21,237 nt of DNA from an uncultured Bacilli bacterium (GCA_944363895.1 CALVVP010000073.1:1-21237); one strand, 5' to 3'. Counted from the stretch's first letter, positions 1 through 6,771 are shown. The notes: generated from the sequence alone by a model not told the origin. Program-made: numbers and translations.

Positions 1-270
1 CTTTTCTTTAAAATATTTTTGATAAGCGTTATCTAAATTAAAAATACTGCATCGAAGCAAACAACTATCTACTTCTTTTAACCATAGATATTTATCAATT
101 AATTCTGGTAATTTTTTTATATAATTACAAGCATTAATTTTTTCTTCTTTGCTTATGCCTAAAAAATAGTTATAAATAAATCTAGAGCAACCTATACTTT
201 TTTCAATTAAGATGGTTTGTTCTTTGGTTGGATATAATCTAAAGACATATCCTTTTAATATTTTTTCCAT
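1..270 (-). CDS. tnpB: TnpB (IS200/IS605 OrfB family) RNA-guided nuclease, N-terminal part
   Basis: The gene runs off the left edge, so only the first 90 codons are visible. The N-terminus has the typical OrfB start (KGYVFRLYPTKEQ, then GCSRFIYNYFL) and a YLWLKEVDS stretch near residue 61, as in the HTH_OrfB_IS605 / TnpB WED-REC region. TnpB proteins are guide-RNA-directed DNA nucleases carried by IS200/IS605 elements; they act on DNA near the element ends. The start ATG (270-268) follows a GGCGGTGAT ribosome site. The RuvC and zinc-finger parts lie outside the window, so activity cannot be judged. No tnpA (Y1 transposase) lies upstream, so this may be a tnpB-only (IS1341-type) element. Family call is firm. 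Confidence 0.85.
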   Translation of the reverse strand, partial: MEKILKGYVFRLYPTKEQTILIEKSIGCSRFIYNYFLGISKEEKINACNYIKKLPELIDKYLWLKEVDSCLLRCSIFNLDNAYQKYFKEK

Positions 271-375
271 ATCATCACCGCCAGTAAATCAATTATAACA
301 TACGAACATATATTTGTAAATAACTTTTTATAATTTTATCATTTTTTGAATTTTCTATCAGTTAATAGACATGGT

Positions 376-397
376 TGGTGTATTCTTTTGTACACTA
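376..397. repeat. Hairpin upstream of tnpB, candidate IS end
   Basis: The arms GTGTA and TACAC enclose an 8-nt loop and extend by one G.U and one T-A pair. The hairpin lies about 105 nt upstream of the tnpB start. IS200/IS605 ends carry subterminal hairpins recognised by TnpA, so this could mark the left end of the element; that is inference. The rest of 271-477 shows no gene. Confidence 0.3.
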
Positions 398-464
398 TTT
401 TAATTATTCACCTATTGATAACTTTGCTTTATCAATTTTGCAAGCACTTTCCTAATATATAAAA

Positions 465-479
465 AAGCCAAATTGGCTT
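465..479 (-). terminator. rpsU terminator
   Basis: On the minus strand the short stem AAGCCA/TGGCTT is followed by a run of T. It overlaps the rpsU stop codon. Confidence 0.7.
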
Positions 480-669
480 AATTATAATTTCTTTCACGAC
501 GACGACTATTTTTAATCGCTTCTTTTTTAGCTTCTCTTCTTCTTTCTCCTGGTTTACTATAATGTTCTCTTTTTCTTACTTCTTTTAGGAGGCCATCTTT
601 AACATTTTTTTGTTTAAACATTTTTAATGCACCATCAACATTACCGTTTTTGACGACAACTTTAGACAT
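478..669 (-). CDS. rpsU: 30S ribosomal protein S21
   Basis: A 63-residue basic protein, MSKVVVKNGNVDGALKMF... with REHYSKPGERR and an Arg/Lys-rich tail, typical of bS21. S21 sits on the 30S platform near the anti-Shine-Dalgarno region and assists initiation. The length fits the family (about 58-70). A start at 690 would add seven codons, but the strong GGAGGGATC site lies directly before the ATG at 669, so that start is chosen. The gene has its own sigma-A promoter (700-728) and a terminator at its end, so it is monocistronic. Confidence 0.95.
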   Translation of the reverse strand: MSKVVVKNGNVDGALKMFKQKNVKDGLLKEVRKREHYSKPGERRREAKKEAIKNSRRRERNYN

Positions 670-699
670 ATGATCCCTCCTTCCACACAACTACTTGAC

Positions 700-728
700 A
701 TTATAGCACTTTTTTCTTTTGTTTTCAA
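700..728 (-). promoter_or_regulatory. Sigma-A promoter of rpsU
   Basis: On the minus strand, -35 TTGAAA (723-728), a 17-nt spacer and -10 TATAAT (700-705). Near-consensus. Confidence 0.85.
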
Positions 729-772
729 TAGTTTAACTACTAAAATTAACAAAAAGCGAAAAAAGAGTTTAA

Positions 773-1225
773 TTAATCGTCACTTTCATAAACGATAATT
801 AATTGATAACTTTTATTTATTCTTCTTAAAAGTAGACCAATTATTTTACAATCAGTGGTATAATCTTCCGTAAATTTCATCTTTACTGCACCAATATTCG
901 GTAAGAAAATATAGTTATTTTCGATATCGATTTCAAAATCTGCATTAAGATTAATACGAACACAATCGATAATATCATCTTCATCTGAATTTTCATCAGC
1001 TTGAACAATTCTAATACTTAAACTATTCTTCTTTTCACTTTCTATCCAACTATAAAATCCGGTTTGTCCAAATTCTGGAAAATTTTTTTTAGCTTCTTTT
1101 TTGGTTATTATACACACATCTTTAAAATAATTATCTTCAAACATATTAAAATCGATAATTTTATCAATTATAAGTTTTTGTGTTTCACTTGGATATAAAT
1201 TAGCTTGAGCAATATCACTTGTCAT
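773..1225 (-). CDS. Short TnpB-like protein without a RuvC domain
   Basis: A 150-residue acidic protein with its own ribosome site (AGAAAGG, 11 nt before the ATG). Its first part aligns by eye with the TnpB at 1-270: LYPSETQKLIIDKIIDF...FEDNYF against LYPTKEQTILIEKSIGC...FIYNYF, then PEF and YSWIE against PEL and YLWLKE. Its last part (residues about 103-148; NNYIFLPNIGAVKMKF, then KIIGLLLRRINKSYQLIIVYE) resembles the 'ikLPKLGxvkvk...tisr...yyvsi' strand region of the TnpB WED domain. It stops there: no RuvC, no zinc finger. The reading frame is clean. It lies just downstream of the peptide-export operon behind a terminator. It could be a decayed IS remnant, a domesticated guide-RNA/DNA-binding protein, or an unrelated protein. 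No catalytic role is claimed. Confidence 0.5.
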   Translation of the reverse strand: MTSDIAQANLYPSETQKLIIDKIIDFNMFEDNYFKDVCIITKKEAKKNFPEFGQTGFYSWIESEKKNSLSIRIVQADENSDEDDIIDCVRINLNADFEIDIENNYIFLPNIGAVKMKFTEDYTTDCKIIGLLLRRINKSYQLIIVYESDD

Positions 1226-1250
1226 TATATATTCACAACCTTTCTAAATT

Positions 1251-1285
1251 AAAAGAATGAGCTTTATTTAATAAGTCATTCTTTT
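1251..1285 (-). terminator. Terminator of the peptide-export operon
   Basis: Perfect 10-bp stem AAAAGAATGA/TCATTCTTTT around a 15-nt loop, ending in a T-rich stretch on the minus strand. It lies 8 nt after the last small gene of the operon and 25 nt before the 773-1225 gene. Confidence 0.75.
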
Positions 1286-1292
1286 ATTAAAT

Positions 1293-1439
1293 CTAACAAG
1301 TCATTGTACGAATTGTACTTCCAACAATCGTACCAAATTTAAAAATTATTTCAACTAAAAGAGGGAAAATAGGAAGTAAACACAATATCACAACAATCAT
1401 TAAAATTAATTTGTAATTTTTTTTAATTAAATTGGACAC
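1293..1439 (-). CDS. Tiny membrane peptide, third small gene of the operon
   Basis: A 48-codon frame starting at GTG (1439), preceded by CGGGGGTA. It overlaps the end of the preceding peptide gene by 13 nt. The product has a basic N-terminus (NLIKKNYK), one hydrophobic segment (about residues 11-33) and a C-terminal part ending ...GSTIRTMTC. There is no double-glycine leader. The tail resembles the end of the 53-residue peptide (GSAIRR-M..., single Cys). It may be a self-immunity peptide, a leaderless third peptide, or a chance frame. The ATG at 1400 is a worse start because no ribosome site precedes it. Function unknown. Confidence 0.45.
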   Translation of the reverse strand: MSNLIKKNYKLILMIVVILCLLPIFPLLVEIIFKFGTIVGSTIRTMTC

Positions 1440-1588
1440 ATAGTACCCCCGAACATTCTCCTAATTGCACTGCCTAAACTTCTTCCGACATCCATAATAA
1501 CAGATATCCCACGTTGAATTGCACTTAGTAAGCTACCCGTGATACTTATACCACCAACTATTTGTAATAATTCTTGTTTTTCTAACAT
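1427..1588 (-). CDS. Double-glycine leader peptide B, bacteriocin-like
   Basis: A 53-residue peptide. The leader MLEKQELLQIVGG fits the double-glycine consensus at every key place: Leu -12, Glu -8, Leu -7, Ile -4, Gly -2, Gly -1. Cutting after GG would give a 40-residue cationic amphipathic peptide with a GxxxG (GRSLG), RR and one Cys three residues from the end (MCPI). The ribosome site is very strong: AGGAGGTGAT, fused to the stop of the previous peptide gene 12 nt upstream. It sits with a C39-peptidase ABC exporter whose job is to cut and export such peptides. Most likely one half of a class IIb bacteriocin; a signalling peptide is the alternative. Too short for usual gene callers. Confidence 0.8.
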   Translation of the reverse strand: MLEKQELLQIVGGISITGSLLSAIQRGISVIMDVGRSLGSAIRRMFGGTMCPI

Positions 1589-1600
1589 TTTAATCACCTC

Positions 1601-1741
1601 CTAATTACATTTTAATGGTCGTATAAAACCATCAATAACACCGATGACAAAAACGACTGCCGCACCAATCAAAAAGCCTAACCCGAGACTGAGGCCACCA
1701 CCTTGAACATTCATTAATTCTTGTTTTTCTAATTTTTCCAT
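1601..1741 (-). CDS. Double-glycine leader peptide A, bacteriocin-like
   Basis: A 46-residue peptide with the leader MEKLEKQELMNVQGG (Leu -12, Glu -8, Leu -7, Val -4, Gly -2, Gly -1). The predicted mature part (31 residues) is Gly-rich and hydrophobic, with overlapping GxxxG motifs (GLSLG, GFLIG), and ends RPLKCN with a single Cys next to the C-terminus. GxxxG helix contacts are typical of class IIb two-peptide bacteriocins. The start lies 13 nt inside the 3' end of the accessory gene and has an AGAAAGGA ribosome site, which suggests translational coupling. The second peptide gene follows after 12 nt. Confidence 0.8.
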   Translation of the reverse strand: MEKLEKQELMNVQGGGLSLGLGFLIGAAVVFVIGVIDGFIRPLKCN

Positions 1742-2184
1742 AAATTTAATTCCTTTCTTATTTCCTGATATAGTGTTGTTTGACGAGTTTTAAAAACTAA
1801 ATCGATAATATTATTTTCAATTAAATATTGATTATTTAATTTAGTTTCTATCACCACTTCATAAAACGGAGAATTATCAATTAGATAATATTGATTACTA
1901 ATCGATATAATTTTAAAATCTAAAGTTTCATCATCTATCGATAATTCATAATTTGCTAACTTCCCTACATCATCTTCTTGAACATAAAATGATACATAAA
2001 AGGAGTTATCAATATTTTTAATATATCCTAAATATGTTTGATATTTATAATAATGATAATTGCAAGCGGCAAGTAAGAAAACGGTCAAAGAAATTATTAA
2101 CATAATCAACCAAGCAATAATCGCTTTAGAAGTTTTATTGTTTAAAATATAAGGAAAGTTATTATATATTTTTGGATAAATCAT
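1729..2184 (-). CDS. Small membrane-anchored accessory protein of peptide export (mini HlyD-like)
   Basis: A 151-residue protein with an N-terminal cytoplasmic tail (about 20 residues), one hydrophobic segment (about 21-40) and an extracytoplasmic part rich in beta strands. Its end, TRQTTLYQEIRKEL, recalls the C-terminus of HlyD-type bacteriocin secretion accessory proteins (LcnD/MesE class, about 450 residues), but the coiled-coil and lipoyl parts are missing. The segment ends LLAAC (Cys41), which also fits a lipobox, so a lipoprotein is possible although the signal would be long. The gene overlaps the transporter gene by 23 nt and peptide A by 13 nt, so co-expression is near certain. The role as fusion/adaptor protein is inferred from position. 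Immunity is an alternative. Confidence 0.55.
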   Translation of the reverse strand: MIYPKIYNNFPYILNNKTSKAIIAWLIMLIISLTVFLLAACNYHYYKYQTYLGYIKNIDNSFYVSFYVQEDDVGKLANYELSIDDETLDFKIISISNQYYLIDNSPFYEVVIETKLNNQYLIENNIIDLVFKTRQTTLYQEIRKELNLWKN

Positions 2185-4210
2185 CGCTTATTTTTCCTTT
2201 CTCTAGTTTTATCACTTGGTCAAATAAATCCATATTATCTAACCGATGAGAAATAAATATAATTGTTTTATCAGTATAATTTTTAAATAAATTTTTAAGA
2301 ATTATTCTTTCCATATTAGTATCTACCTGACTTAAACCTTCATCGATAATCAAAATGGCAAAGTCATTAGCTAAGGAACGCGCCAAAATAATTCTTTGTC
2401 TTTCACCACCGGATAAATTAAAACCATTTTCTTCAATTAGCATATTATAACCTAATTGATTTTTTTTCACTATTTCATCAACTAAACATATTTTAGATAT
2501 ATCGATAATATTGTTACTATCGATGTTGTTGTAAACTGTATCGGTAAATAAAATCTCATTTTGTGAAACATATATAATATCACTTTTCTGATAATCATTA
2601 ATATCGATATTATCAATATAAACTTGATCACGCGGGATATCATAATATTTCTTTAATATCTTAAACAAAGTACTTTTCCCACTACCACTTTCACCTATTA
2701 CCATAACTTTACTATTTTTATTAATCTTGATATTGACATTTTCTAAAACATTTTGATTATCATTAAAACTATAACTTAAATTTTTAAAGATAATCTCACC
2801 TTGCATTTTCTTATCTAAAATACCATTATTTTTCTTATTGTAAAATAAATTAAGAATCTTATTTAGCGCTATTTTAGATTGTTTGATACTATCATCTAAA
2901 TCGATGATATTACGAATGGGCGTTAGAAAATAAACCAATAAAGAATTAAAAGATAGTAATTGACCAATTGTTATAATATTATCTCTCACTAAAAGAATGC
3001 CTACTAATATGATAATAATAAAACCAAAATCATTAATTATCTCTTTGAATAATAATTGATAATTATAACAATTATCTAAGTTAGACATTTTATTTGAAAA
3101 AACTGCATACTTATCTTCGAATTTTTTGATAGCATTTAACTCTTTATTACAGCCTTTTAATGTTTCATATCCATTTACTCTTTCAACAATATAAGAAGTG
3201 ATATCCGCTTTAGCTTGCGTTGTATCTTCGATTTTTTCGTTTAAAGGATTTTTAAACATTATTAAGACTAACCAATATAAAAGCATAATTACTAAACTGA
3301 TAATGAAAAGTTTTTCATTTAAAATATACATGATAATTAAAGATAATAAAGTTAGCGGGAAATCAATAAAGATACTAATAGCAACTTTACTGATAACTTG
3401 TCTGACGACATCTAAATCATTTATTTTCGATATAATTTCTCCAGTTGTATTATTTTTATAGTAACAATAAGGGAGCATCATTATTTGATTAAAAGTGTGA
3501 TAATTGAGATTAAGATCGATTTTTTGATTGATTAAAATAATTATTTTATTTCTTAGAAAGTCCGATATTATTTTCATGAAATAAACAATTGAAAATGAAA
3601 TAAAGATAAAATATAGTTTTCCTTGATTGTTGACATTATCGACCATGTATTGCATATAAAATGATGTTATAATGGCAAATATTGTAATAAAAATTGATAT
3701 TATAATAATTTGAATTAATTGATTTGTTGAGGATTTTATTATTTTTAAAATAAATTTTTTAATTGAGTTATTGGGGATATTTTTGATAACTTTAATAGGG
3801 TATAAAAGGATAAGGACATTATTAAATATTTTTTTAAATTCAACATAGGGATAAATAGAAATTCGTCCAATTGGATCATATATAGTTATTCTTTTCTTCT
3901 TAAAATCAATTTTTTTAATTACAACATAATGCATGTAGGAGTCTTCTAAAATCACATGTGCAATACAAGGTAAAATAATATTATTTTCATTTAAATCTTC
4001 TAACTGACATTTAAAACCATAACTTTCAAAACCACATTTTTTAGCCGCTTCGATCAAATGATAAGCTGTCGTTCCGTTTTTATCAGTTTTACACATTTCC
4101 TTTAATTCATTAATATCAATATGACCTCGATAATGTTTAATTATCATTGCTAAACATGTCGGACCACAATCTTTAAAACCATCTTGTCTAATTAAATTTC
4201 TTTTAAACAT
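2162..4210 (-). CDS. Peptidase-containing ABC transporter (C39 peptidase, bacteriocin exporter)
   Basis: A 682-residue protein with three domains. (1) Residues 1-130, peptidase C39: QDGFKDCGPTC with Gln9 (oxyanion) and Cys15 (nucleophile), His94 in MHYVVI, Asp112 in YDPIG; all catalytic residues are present. (2) About 150-440, ABC transmembrane region with about six helices. (3) About 470-682, ATPase: Walker A GESGSGKST at 506-514, Q-loop VSQNE, signature LSGGERQR near 599, Walker B AILIIDE at 618-624, H-loop His655. Such PCATs remove double-glycine leaders and export the mature peptide. The matching leader peptides are encoded downstream in the same operon. ATG chosen after GGGAGGT. No kinase/regulator pair is nearby. 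Confidence 0.93.
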   Translation of the reverse strand: MFKRNLIRQDGFKDCGPTCLAMIIKHYRGHIDINELKEMCKTDKNGTTAYHLIEAAKKCGFESYGFKCQLEDLNENNIILPCIAHVILEDSYMHYVVIKKIDFKKKRITIYDPIGRISIYPYVEFKKIFNNVLILLYPIKVIKNIPNNSIKKFILKIIKSSTNQLIQIIIISIFITIFAIITSFYMQYMVDNVNNQGKLYFIFISFSIVYFMKIISDFLRNKIIILINQKIDLNLNYHTFNQIMMLPYCYYKNNTTGEIISKINDLDVVRQVISKVAISIFIDFPLTLLSLIIMYILNEKLFIISLVIMLLYWLVLIMFKNPLNEKIEDTTQAKADITSYIVERVNGYETLKGCNKELNAIKKFEDKYAVFSNKMSNLDNCYNYQLLFKEIINDFGFIIIILVGILLVRDNIITIGQLLSFNSLLVYFLTPIRNIIDLDDSIKQSKIALNKILNLFYNKKNNGILDKKMQGEIIFKNLSYSFNDNQNVLENVNIKINKNSKVMVIGESGSGKSTLFKILKKYYDIPRDQVYIDNIDINDYQKSDIIYVSQNEILFTDTVYNNIDSNNIIDISKICLVDEIVKKNQLGYNMLIEENGFNLSGGERQRIILARSLANDFAILIIDEGLSQVDTNMERIILKNLFKNYTDKTIIFISHRLDNMDLFDQVIKLEKGKISDDLSKNI

Positions 4211-4230
4211 TTTTTTACCTCCCTACTAGT

Positions 4231-4252
4231 TATATAGGCGAAAAGTTGGCGA
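4231..4252 (-). promoter_or_regulatory. Candidate promoter and operator of the export operon
   Basis: A TATATA -10-like hexamer (4231-4236) adjoins two direct GGCGA copies (4237-4241 and 4248-4252), 11 bp apart, about one helical turn. No good -35 is seen, so an activator binding the repeats is plausible. Inference. Confidence 0.35.
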
Positions 4253-4281
4253 TTTCCTTTTTTTTTTGACAAAAAAATGCA

Positions 4282-4307
4282 AAAAAATGCAATTTCTTGC
4301 ATTTTTT
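4282..4307 (-). terminator. rsmD terminator
   Basis: On the minus strand the stem AAAAAATGCAA/TTGCATTTTTT (11 bp, 4-nt loop) runs into a T tract. A further copy of AAAAAAATGC lies at 4271-4280. Confidence 0.85.
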
Positions 4308-4337
4308 AATCATATGTTAACATTTTTTCACTTTATT

Positions 4338-4880
4338 TTACATTTTGTTGACATCGTTTCTACTGAAGATTTTAACCTGTTTATGACCATATTTTTTTTC
4401 TTTAAGTAAAGTTAAGTTGGTCTTTAAATTTTCATCTTCTAACTCACAAACCACAATTCCTCTTTCCGCTAATAATTGATATTCGACAATTTTTTCTAAA
4501 ACTTTATTTAATAAATTATCATGATATGGCGGATCTAAAATAATCACATCAAATTTAACTTTATCTTTAAAATTTAATAATGCTTTAAAACAATCATTGA
4601 AAATTATTTTTTTATTAGTAATACCTAAAGTGTTTTTTTTAATTTTGTCGATTGCTATCTTATTATTGTCGACAAAATAACACATTTTAGCGCCATTACT
4701 TAAAGCTTCGATACCTAAACTGCCACTACCAGCAAATAAATCTAAACAAATAGCATCCTTTAAATAATTTTGAATACTAGCAAACATCGATTCTTTAACC
4801 CGATCCATCGTTGGTCTTGTTCCTTTAATATCAAACCCATCTAATGTTCTTCCTTTATATTTTCCACTTATTACCCGCAT
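4338..4880 (-). CDS. rsmD: 16S rRNA (guanine966-N2)-methyltransferase
   Basis: A 180-residue SAM-dependent methyltransferase that modifies G966 of 16S rRNA in the 30S subunit. The N-terminus MRVISGKYKGR and TRPTMDRVKES are family hallmarks. Motif I is LDLFAGSGSLGIEALS (about 46-61) and the catalytic motif is DPPY (about 115), as in N2-guanine methyltransferases. The length fits the family. A TTG at 4892 would extend the frame by four codons, but GGGTGGT there is the ribosome site for the ATG at 4880. It has its own extended -10 promoter and terminator. Confidence 0.93.
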   Translation of the reverse strand: MRVISGKYKGRTLDGFDIKGTRPTMDRVKESMFASIQNYLKDAICLDLFAGSGSLGIEALSNGAKMCYFVDNNKIAIDKIKKNTLGITNKKIIFNDCFKALLNFKDKVKFDVIILDPPYHDNLLNKVLEKIVEYQLLAERGIVVCELEDENLKTNLTLLKEKKYGHKQVKIFSRNDVNKM

Positions 4881-4896
4881 AACACCACCCAAATAT

Positions 4897-4905
4897 ATTA
4901 TAACA
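4897..4905 (-). promoter_or_regulatory. Extended -10 promoter of rsmD
   Basis: Minus-strand TGTTATAAT, placed right after the T tract of the tig terminator and 16 nt before the rsmD start. The -35 region is poor. Confidence 0.6.
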
Positions 4906-4910
4906 AAAAA

Positions 4911-4930
4911 AGTTCTATTTTTTTAGAACT
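4911..4930 (-). terminator. tig terminator
   Basis: Perfect stem AGTTCTA/TAGAACT with a 6-nt loop followed by seven T on the minus strand. It overlaps the tig stop codon. Confidence 0.9.
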
Positions 4931-6150
4931 TCTAACGCTTGACGCATTTTCAAATCATATTTAACCATATCTAAACCACCAAATAATTTTAAGAATTCAT
5001 CTTTATCCATTTGGTATTTATTAGCTAAATCAACCGCTTCAGTTTCCGCTTCTTCATCAGTTACCTCAATTTTTTCTTCTTTAGCAATTTCTTCTAACAT
5101 TAAACGATAAGTAACTCTGTTTTTAGCTTCTTCCTGCATTTGGTCTCTTAAAGCTTGTTCATCACTGTTAGTGAATTGATAAAACATCTCTAAAGTAATT
5201 CCTTGCATTTTTAAATTTTCTTCATATTGTTTTAAAATACGATCAATTTCTTCTTCAATCACAGCATCAGGAATATCGATTTTCGTATTTTTAGCAGCAG
5301 CTACCAATAAATCATCGATATATTTATTATCAGCTTCCGCTTCTTTTCTTACTTTAATATTTTCTTCTAATTGTTTTTCTAAAGCTTCTTTTGAATCGAT
5401 TCCTTCCATTCCTAAATCCAAGAAGAAATCTTCATCTAATTCTGGTAATTTTTGTTGTTTAATTTCTTTAACTTTTACTTTAAAAACAACTTCTTGTCCT
5501 TTTAAATCTTCCGCATGATAATCGTCTGGGAAAGTTAATTTAATATCTTTTTCTTCACCTTTTTCCATACCGATTATTTGTTCTTCAAAACCAGGGATAA
5601 AAGTATTACTACCAATCTTTAATGAATAATCTTCACCTTTTCCTCCATCAAAAGCAACACCATCTTTAAATCCTTCAAAGTCAATTACAGCAACATCGCC
5701 GTTTTCAACTTTACCTTCTTTATCGATATTTTCAATATATCTTTGCCGCATTTGTTCGATTGCTTCACTAACTTCTTTTTTAGTTACTTTAACTTCTTCC
5801 TTTTTAACACTTAAACCTTTATATTTGCCTAATTTAACTTCTGGTTTTAAAGTTAAACTGAACTTAAATTCAACATAATCATCCGTTACAGCACTAAGAT
5901 TTATCTCTGGTTGCGCAACAATAACATCATCGCCGTTTTCTTTTAACATCATTTCATAAGCTTCATTTAAACAAGATTCAGCCGCTTCCATATAAAGACT
6001 AGTCATACCATATTTTTTAATATAAACTTCTTTTGGTGCTTTACCTGGCCTAAAACCATCTATTTTAGCTTCTTTGTTTAATTTTTTAAAGGCTTTATCT
6101 AAAGCTTTTTTCCAATCTTCACCATCAATTTTAATTACAACTTCTTTCAT
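4915..6150 (-). CDS. tig: Trigger factor (ribosome-bound chaperone / prolyl isomerase)
   Basis: A 411-residue protein (usual 420-450). The N-terminal ribosome-binding domain contains DGFRPGKAPKEVYIKKYG, close to the FRxGKxP ribosome-docking signature (about 37-54). A central FKBP-type PPIase domain follows (about 155-240; GDVAVIDFEGFKDG, FIPGFEEQIIGM, FPDDYHAEDLKG), and a helical C-terminal substrate-holding domain. It binds next to the ribosome exit tunnel and protects nascent chains. A TTG start at 6165 lies within the AAGGAGG ribosome site, so the ATG at 6150 is the real start. Transcribed alone from a good promoter. Confidence 0.96.
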   Translation of the reverse strand: MKEVVIKIDGEDWKKALDKAFKKLNKEAKIDGFRPGKAPKEVYIKKYGMTSLYMEAAESCLNEAYEMMLKENGDDVIVAQPEINLSAVTDDYVEFKFSLTLKPEVKLGKYKGLSVKKEEVKVTKKEVSEAIEQMRQRYIENIDKEGKVENGDVAVIDFEGFKDGVAFDGGKGEDYSLKIGSNTFIPGFEEQIIGMEKGEEKDIKLTFPDDYHAEDLKGQEVVFKVKVKEIKQQKLPELDEDFFLDLGMEGIDSKEALEKQLEENIKVRKEAEADNKYIDDLLVAAAKNTKIDIPDAVIEEEIDRILKQYEENLKMQGITLEMFYQFTNSDEQALRDQMQEEAKNRVTYRLMLEEIAKEEKIEVTDEEAETEAVDLANKYQMDKDEFLKLFGGLDMVKYDLKMRQALEVLKK

Positions 6151-6177
6151 TTTTTCCTCCTTCAAAGTTCATTAAAT

Positions 6178-6206
6178 AGTATATAATATTTAAACTTTAT
6201 TTTCAA
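6178..6206 (-). promoter_or_regulatory. Sigma-A promoter of tig
   Basis: Minus strand: -35 TTGAAA (6201-6206), 17-nt spacer, -10 TATACT (6178-6183). Confidence 0.8.
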
Positions 6207-6219
6207 GTGAAATTTAGAA

Positions 6220-6245
6220 AAAACATCTTTAAAAAGAGATGTTTT
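6220..6245 (-). terminator. greA terminator
   Basis: Stem AAAACATCT/AGATGTTTT with an 8-nt loop followed by T residues on the minus strand. Confidence 0.85.
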
Positions 6246-6711
6246 AAAAAATTTCGATTATTTTGACGTCATATTTACCATTAGGACTCTCGACAGAAGC
6301 AATATTACCAACTTTTAGTCCTAAAATAGCTTGAGCAATTGGTGATTCATTAGAAATTTTATTTTCAAATGGATCAGCTTCGGTACTTCCGACAATCGAG
6401 TAAGTTTCGATTTCACCATCATCAACATATTCTATTTTAACATTTGTTCCAATCGTTACTTTATCTGTTGAAACATCGTCAATTACTATAGCATTTTCAA
6501 TTAACATTTCTAATTCTTTAATTCTATTTTCCACGACAGCTTGGTCATTTCTTGCCGCATCATATTCCGCATTTTCTGATAAGTCACCTAAGGCTCTAGC
6601 TTCTTTTAAGGCGTTGATAACTTCCGGACGTCTTACATTAATTAAATGGTCTAATTCATTTTTTTTTTTTTCTAAACCATTACTAGTCACATAGATTTCT
6701 TTATTTGACAT
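6244..6711 (-). CDS. greA: Transcription elongation factor GreA
   Basis: A 155-residue protein, family length about 158. The N-terminal coiled coil carries the tip motif GDLSENAEYDAARN (about 43-56) whose acidic residues (DLSENAEYD) enter the RNA polymerase secondary channel and stimulate cleavage of backtracked RNA. The C-terminal FKBP-like domain includes PFENKISNESPIAQAILG, matching the family's SPIGxALLG motif. The GTG at 6720 is part of the ribosome site GAGGTG, so the ATG at 6711 (MSNKEIYVT) is preferred. Own consensus promoter and terminator. Divergent from rsmA. Confidence 0.96.
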   Translation of the reverse strand: MSNKEIYVTSNGLEKKKNELDHLINVRRPEVINALKEARALGDLSENAEYDAARNDQAVVENRIKELEMLIENAIVIDDVSTDKVTIGTNVKIEYVDDGEIETYSIVGSTEADPFENKISNESPIAQAILGLKVGNIASVESPNGKYDVKIIEIF

Positions 6712-6742
6712 GTCATTCACCTCACTAATTTAAGTCTAAAAA

Positions 6743-6771
6743 ATAATACTACAAATTTAATTTTTTGTCAA
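6743..6771 (-). promoter_or_regulatory. Sigma-A promoter of greA
   Basis: Minus strand: perfect -35 TTGACA (6766-6771), 17-nt spacer, -10 TATTAT (6743-6748). Confidence 0.85.

Noticed and set aside
1226..1292. Separate sigma-A promoter for the TnpB-like gene
   Set aside because: Only 25 nt separate the operon terminator from the start codon; a TATAAT there overlaps the ATG itself and has no -35.
3198..3461. 87-codon frame on the plus strand
   Set aside because: It lies wholly inside the transporter gene on the opposite strand, has no ribosome site, and reads like the complement of membrane-segment codons.
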